7,834 nucleotides of DNA from Treponema sp. (GTDB lineage Bacteria; Spirochaetota; Spirochaetia; Treponematales; Breznakiellaceae), in NCBI GenBank assembly GCA_031273835.1, contig JAISRD010000250.1:1-7834 (forward strand), written 5' to 3'. Positions within the stretch are counted from its first letter, which is position 1. Each line of letters opens with the position of its first letter. The notes below the pieces were generated by a model. It was not told the DNA's origin, did no database searches, and worked only from the letters and a program-made list of their open reading frames with translations. This document shows, piece after piece, positions 5,554 to 7,834 of this stretch. Both the position numbers and the translations under genes were made by a program.

Positions 5554-6657
5554 TCATCCCAGGAGAGCCGGCAGGCCAGCGAGGAGTCCGCGGGCCTCTT
5601 CAACTAAACCTGAACCGGAGACGGCCCTGTTGAAGATCTCTCCAGCCTCCCGGATCAATTCAAGCCCCCGTTTTTCCGCCTTTTCAAGGGCCCCGGACTC
5701 CGTCAGGGCGGCTATCAAGGCTTCCACCTCCGGCGCTTCCGCCCCTCCCTTCCGGGCGGCGCTGAAACAGGCCTCGGCAAAGGGAATTTTATCCCCATGG
5801 GCGTGGAGGAACAACAGAACGGGAAGGCTTTTCTTACCCTCCACCACATCGTCGCCGCGCTTTTTACCGGGAATCCCCGAGCTAAGGTTCCTGACATCGT
5901 CGAGGATTTGAAAACCCACCCCGAGCTTTTCCGCCCCGCCGCCAAGGGCGGAAACCCTTTCCCGCCCTTCGGGGCTGTCCCCGGAAACTCCCCCCGGACC
6001 GGAGGACGCGGCGGCGGCCCCCAGCAGGGCGGCAAAACGGGCAAGACAGCCCGTTTTGAGGCGGCACATAAGCTCGTAGTCCTCCACCGGGGGGAGGACG
6101 GAAAAGTCCCGGTGCCAGGCAATGTCCATGGACTGGCCCAGATGGAGACGCCTCATGTGTTCCCCCCAGAGGGACCAGATCCGGTTCTTTGCCTCCGCCG
6201 GGGCGTCCCAGGTTTCAATACAGGAGAGGGGGAGAAAATACAGGAAGGAGCCCGAATTGATCGCCGTGTCGGTTCCGTAGATCAGGTGAAGGGCGGGTTT
6301 CCCCCTCCTTTCGTCGGAATTATCCTCGATATCGTCGTGTACCAGGCTGGCGTTATGGGGGAATTCCACCAGGGGGAGCAGGGGCAGCGCCGCGTCGCCG
6401 CCCCCCAGGGTTTCACAGACCAGGAGCGAAAGGAGGGGCCGCCAGCGCTTCCCCCCCCGGTCGAGCAGGTCCCTCCCCGGCGTCAAAAGGGGGCGGAGCT
6501 GTTCGGGCCTTAGCTCCAGGCCGGGAAAGGTCCTGTCAATCCAACTTTTCCCGGCCCCCTCTGCCGGAATCCGGGCCCCGGCCTCCGGCAGAGGGGGAAG
6601 TTCCCGGTCAAGCAGGGCTTCTATCTTTTCAATCCGCAGGGTATACTCCATGTTCAT
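5554..6657 (-). CDS. Polyprenyl (isoprenoid) diphosphate synthase with altered second Asp motif
   Basis: Trans-prenyltransferases condense isopentenyl diphosphate with an allylic diphosphate in the cytoplasm. This 367-residue protein has GGKRWRP (68-74), the first aspartate-rich motif HDDIEDNSDERRGKP (107-121; D108, D109, D112), KTG (201-203), and GFQILDDVRNL (248-258) followed by GDDVVEGKKSLP (268-279). The second motif is normally DDxxD; here it reads DDVRN, with N257 in place of the last aspartate. Residues four and five before the first motif are small (S104, A103), which in this family goes with longer products (C20 or more) rather than farnesyl; this is an inference. At 367 residues it is slightly longer than usual, through an N-terminal extension and a Gly/Ser-rich loop at about 214-234. 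Starts at 6657 or 6651 (M3) are both possible, and neither has a Shine-Dalgarno. First gene of a pair with DUF151. Confidence 0.9.
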   Translation of the reverse strand: MNMEYTLRIEKIEALLDRELPPLPEAGARIPAEGAGKSWIDRTFPGLELRPEQLRPLLTPGRDLLDRGGKRWRPLLSLLVCETLGGGDAALPLLPLVEFPHNASLVHDDIEDNSDERRGKPALHLIYGTDTAINSGSFLYFLPLSCIETWDAPAEAKNRIWSLWGEHMRRLHLGQSMDIAWHRDFSVLPPVEDYELMCRLKTGCLARFAALLGAAAASSGPGGVSGDSPEGRERVSALGGGAEKLGVGFQILDDVRNLSSGIPGKKRGDDVVEGKKSLPVLLFLHAHGDKIPFAEACFSAARKGGAEAPEVEALIAALTESGALEKAEKRGLELIREAGEIFNRAVSGSGLVEEARGLLAGLPALLG

Positions 6658-6658
6658 A

Positions 6659-6666
6659 TTTATAAC
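6659..6666. promoter_or_regulatory. Possible symmetric bidirectional -10 element between polyprenyl synthase gene and rlmE
   Basis: Only 15 bases (6658-6672) separate the two divergent start codons. In and beside them are TATAAC on the plus strand (6661-6666) and TATAAA on the minus strand (6664-6659), sharing the TATA core. Each hexamer ends six or seven bases before an ATG: 6673 on plus, and 6651 on minus, the second in-frame ATG of the synthase. Transcripts starting at normal distance would therefore begin at or next to the start codons, that is, leaderless. No good -35 is visible on either side. Confidence 0.35.
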
Positions 6667-6672
6667 AGTACC

Positions 6673-7326
6673 ATGACAGCCTACGAAAAACTAGATTTCT
6701 GGTCCCTCAAAGCTCAAAAAGAGGGCTATCCGGCCCGTTCCGTTTACAAAATCAGGGAAATCGATCAGAAATTTGCCTTCTTTGGAAACGCCGGAGGGCG
6801 GATTCTCGATTTGGGGGCCGCGCCGGGAAGCTGGAGCCTCTATGTACTGCGGAAATTCAAGCCCTCCGGGGCGCGGGGAGGGCCGGGGGGCCCTGAGAGC
6901 GGAGGCTTACTGCTCGCCGCGGCGGATCTGCTGCCCCTGTCCCGCCGTTTTGACGGGGGCCTCTTTGACCGGGAGGACTTTTTCTTTATTCAGGGGGACT
7001 TTACCCAGGACCCCCTGCGGGAGGCCCTGCAAAGCCGGGGGCCCTATACCGCGGTGATAAGCGACGCCGCCCCGGCCACCACGGGGAACAGGACCGTCGA
7101 CACCCTGCGTTCCCTGGCCCTGGCCGAAGATGCCCTTGCCTACGCGGAACGCTGCCTGGCGCCGGGGGGAAACCTGGTCCTTAAGGTCTTTCAGGGGGGG
7201 GATACGGCGGCGCTGCTTAAAAAGCTCCGGGAAGATTTCGGAAGCGCCCGGAGCTTCAAACCCGCGGTCTGCCGTCCCGGTTCGTTTGAGACCTACTATA
7301 TCGGGCTGGGAAAAAAGACCTCCTAA
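6673..7326 (+). CDS. rlmE: 23S rRNA 2'-O-ribose methyltransferase RlmE (FtsJ/RrmJ)
   Basis: RlmE uses S-adenosylmethionine to methylate the 2'-OH of U2552 (E. coli numbering) in the 23S rRNA A-loop, late in 50S assembly. The 217-residue protein shows ARSVYKIREI (21-30), the SAM-binding LDLGAAPGSWS (45-55), VISDAAPATTGNRTVD (128-143), LVLKVFQGGD (168-177) and SFETYYIGLG (204-213). These supply the full K-D-K-E catalytic tetrad as K26, D131, K171 and E206. Length is close to the usual 200-210. The extra residues are a Gly/Pro-rich loop at about 66-78 after the first SAM strand, where the family varies. The ATG has no Shine-Dalgarno, and the divergent synthase gene starts 15 bases away. The gene ends at TAA and is followed by an intergenic repeat, then a convergent chemoreceptor remnant. 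Identity is certain. Confidence 0.95.
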   Translation: MTAYEKLDFWSLKAQKEGYPARSVYKIREIDQKFAFFGNAGGRILDLGAAPGSWSLYVLRKFKPSGARGGPGGPESGGLLLAAADLLPLSRRFDGGLFDREDFFFIQGDFTQDPLREALQSRGPYTAVISDAAPATTGNRTVDTLRSLALAEDALAYAERCLAPGGNLVLKVFQGGDTAALLKKLREDFGSARSFKPAVCRPGSFETYYIGLGKKTS

Positions 7327-7344
7327 GTCCGAACTTCGAATCTA

Positions 7345-7488
7345 ACCACGGACCACATAGACGGCACGGACGAAAGAGGAACCACGAAAAGGACCTGTCC
7401 TAAAGAAAAGTTTTGGACCAGGGATTGTGAACAAACTTTTCGTTCTTTTCGTAGTTAATTCCTGGCTTTTGTCCGTGGGGACCGTGGT
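7345..7488. repeat. Imperfect long inverted-repeat element, non-coding
   Basis: The 169-base gap between rlmE and the chemoreceptor remnant is filled by a palindromic element of about 144 bp. Its ends are ACCACGG (7345-7351) and CCGTGGT (7482-7488). Moving inward, the left arm has CACGGACGAAAG, AGGAA and CACGAAAAGG. The right arm, read as complement, has CACGGACAAAAG, AGGAA and TACGAAAAG in the same order, with small gaps. In the middle GAAAAGTTT (7405-7413) pairs with AAACTTTTC (7433-7441) around a 19-base loop, and GGAC-CT-GTCC (7391-7400) is another small palindrome. The left arm also repeats GGAC/CCAC units. No transposase or ORF is inside. I recall ACCACGGACCAC-type intergenic repeats from many bacteria, but family membership needs a search. 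It may also serve as a terminator for the convergent genes. Confidence 0.65.
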
Positions 7489-7495
7489 AAAATTT

Positions 7496-7834
7496 CTATT
7501 TGTCCGCGCTTTCCATCCTGAACCGGGCAATCCCGTCGACCAGGACCTCAATGCTGTGCTTGTTCTCCAGGCTTATCTCGTTGATCCGGGCGACGACCCT
7601 GTTGATCTGCCCCCGCCGCCCGTCATCATATCCGAGACGGCCTCCCGGTATTCGGCGGAAATGGGAAAGGCCTCTTCCGTGGTGAGGATATTCCCCTCCC
7701 CGTTCCACCGGATGTTCCCCGCACCGTCCTTGACGGAAACCGTCCGGGTCATTGTTTTATAGTTGTAGAGTTCCTCCAGGTATCTGCTCTCCGGGTGGGC
7801 GATGACAATGCCCTTGCCGTCCAGAATAAAGGCC
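7496..7834 (-). pseudogene. Methyl-accepting chemotaxis protein remnant: Cache end joined out of frame to C-terminal tail
   Basis: Reading from the right edge, frame one (codons from 7833, TAA at 7573-7575) gives AFILDGKGIVIAHPES, then EEAFPISAEYREAVSDMMTGG, which looks like the membrane-distal end of a Cache sensor domain of a chemoreceptor. It turns to nonsense after about 7615. Another frame (stop TAG at 7496-7498) becomes sensible from about 7611 to the end: GQINRVVARINEISLENK, then IEVLVDGIARFRMES, the extreme C-terminal tail typical of these receptors. The second transmembrane helix, HAMP domain and whole signalling hairpin, normally several hundred residues, are missing between the two pieces. 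The junction falls in a GC-only run near 7609-7620 and shifts the frame. This is best explained as an internal deletion with frameshift, so a dead receptor. The 5' part lies outside the window. An assembly collapse at this point is the alternative. Confidence 0.75.

Noticed and set aside
5797..6513. 238-codon plus-strand open frame opposite the polyprenyl synthase gene
   Set aside because: The minus strand carries all synthase motifs in one frame. The antisense product is a low-complexity Gly/Pro/Arg shadow.
7345..7488. CRISPR array
   Set aside because: The repeat modules form an inverted repeat, not regularly spaced direct repeats with unique spacers.
7427..7762. Plus-strand frame over the right-hand repeat and chemoreceptor remnant
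   Set aside because: It crosses a non-coding palindrome and is antisense to recognisable receptor fragments.

Overview
The window looks like a chromosomal segment of a spirochaete, most likely a treponeme of moderate G+C such as the termite-gut Treponema group. This placement is an inference from gene content and protein flavour: a compact group-2-like sigma factor, a LysM/M23 peptidase, a bifunctional-nuclease protein with a UVR tail, and a chemoreceptor remnant. No marker gene settles it. All intact genes are housekeeping or envelope genes. I see no CRISPR array, tRNA, rRNA, transposase or phage gene.

Layout. (1) Positions 1-2537, minus strand: a probable operon read right to left, sigma70-family factor, then a membrane-anchored divergent polysaccharide deacetylase, then tsaD (t6A tRNA modification, cut by the left edge). 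The last two overlap by 4 bases. (2) Positions 2538-2768: an AT-rich divergent regulatory region. On the minus strand it holds a near-perfect sigma54 (-24/-12) promoter aimed at the sigma factor gene, with a cluster of inverted TGTAT half-sites 120-190 bp upstream. (3) Positions 2769-3890, plus strand: a small protein with a degenerate GIY-YIG-like layout, followed by a YciO/YrdC-family protein. (4) Positions 3914-6657, minus strand: polyprenyl diphosphate synthase, then DUF151 bifunctional nuclease with UVR motif, then LysM-LysM-M23 peptidase, the last with its own sigma70-type promoter. (5) Position 6673 onward, plus strand: rlmE, whose start lies only 15 bp from the divergent synthase start. 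(6) Positions 7327-7834: a decayed palindromic intergenic repeat and the remnant of a methyl-accepting chemotaxis protein, in which a sensor-domain end is joined out of frame to the extreme C-terminus.

How the parts fit. The strongest signal is the regulatory one: RpoN appears to drive a second sigma factor, formally like the Borrelia RpoN-RpoS cascade, and the operon downstream carries an envelope enzyme and an essential tRNA-modification gene. A second point is a possible symmetric, leaderless bidirectional promoter between the synthase gene and rlmE. I found no clearly new multi-gene defence or mobile system here.
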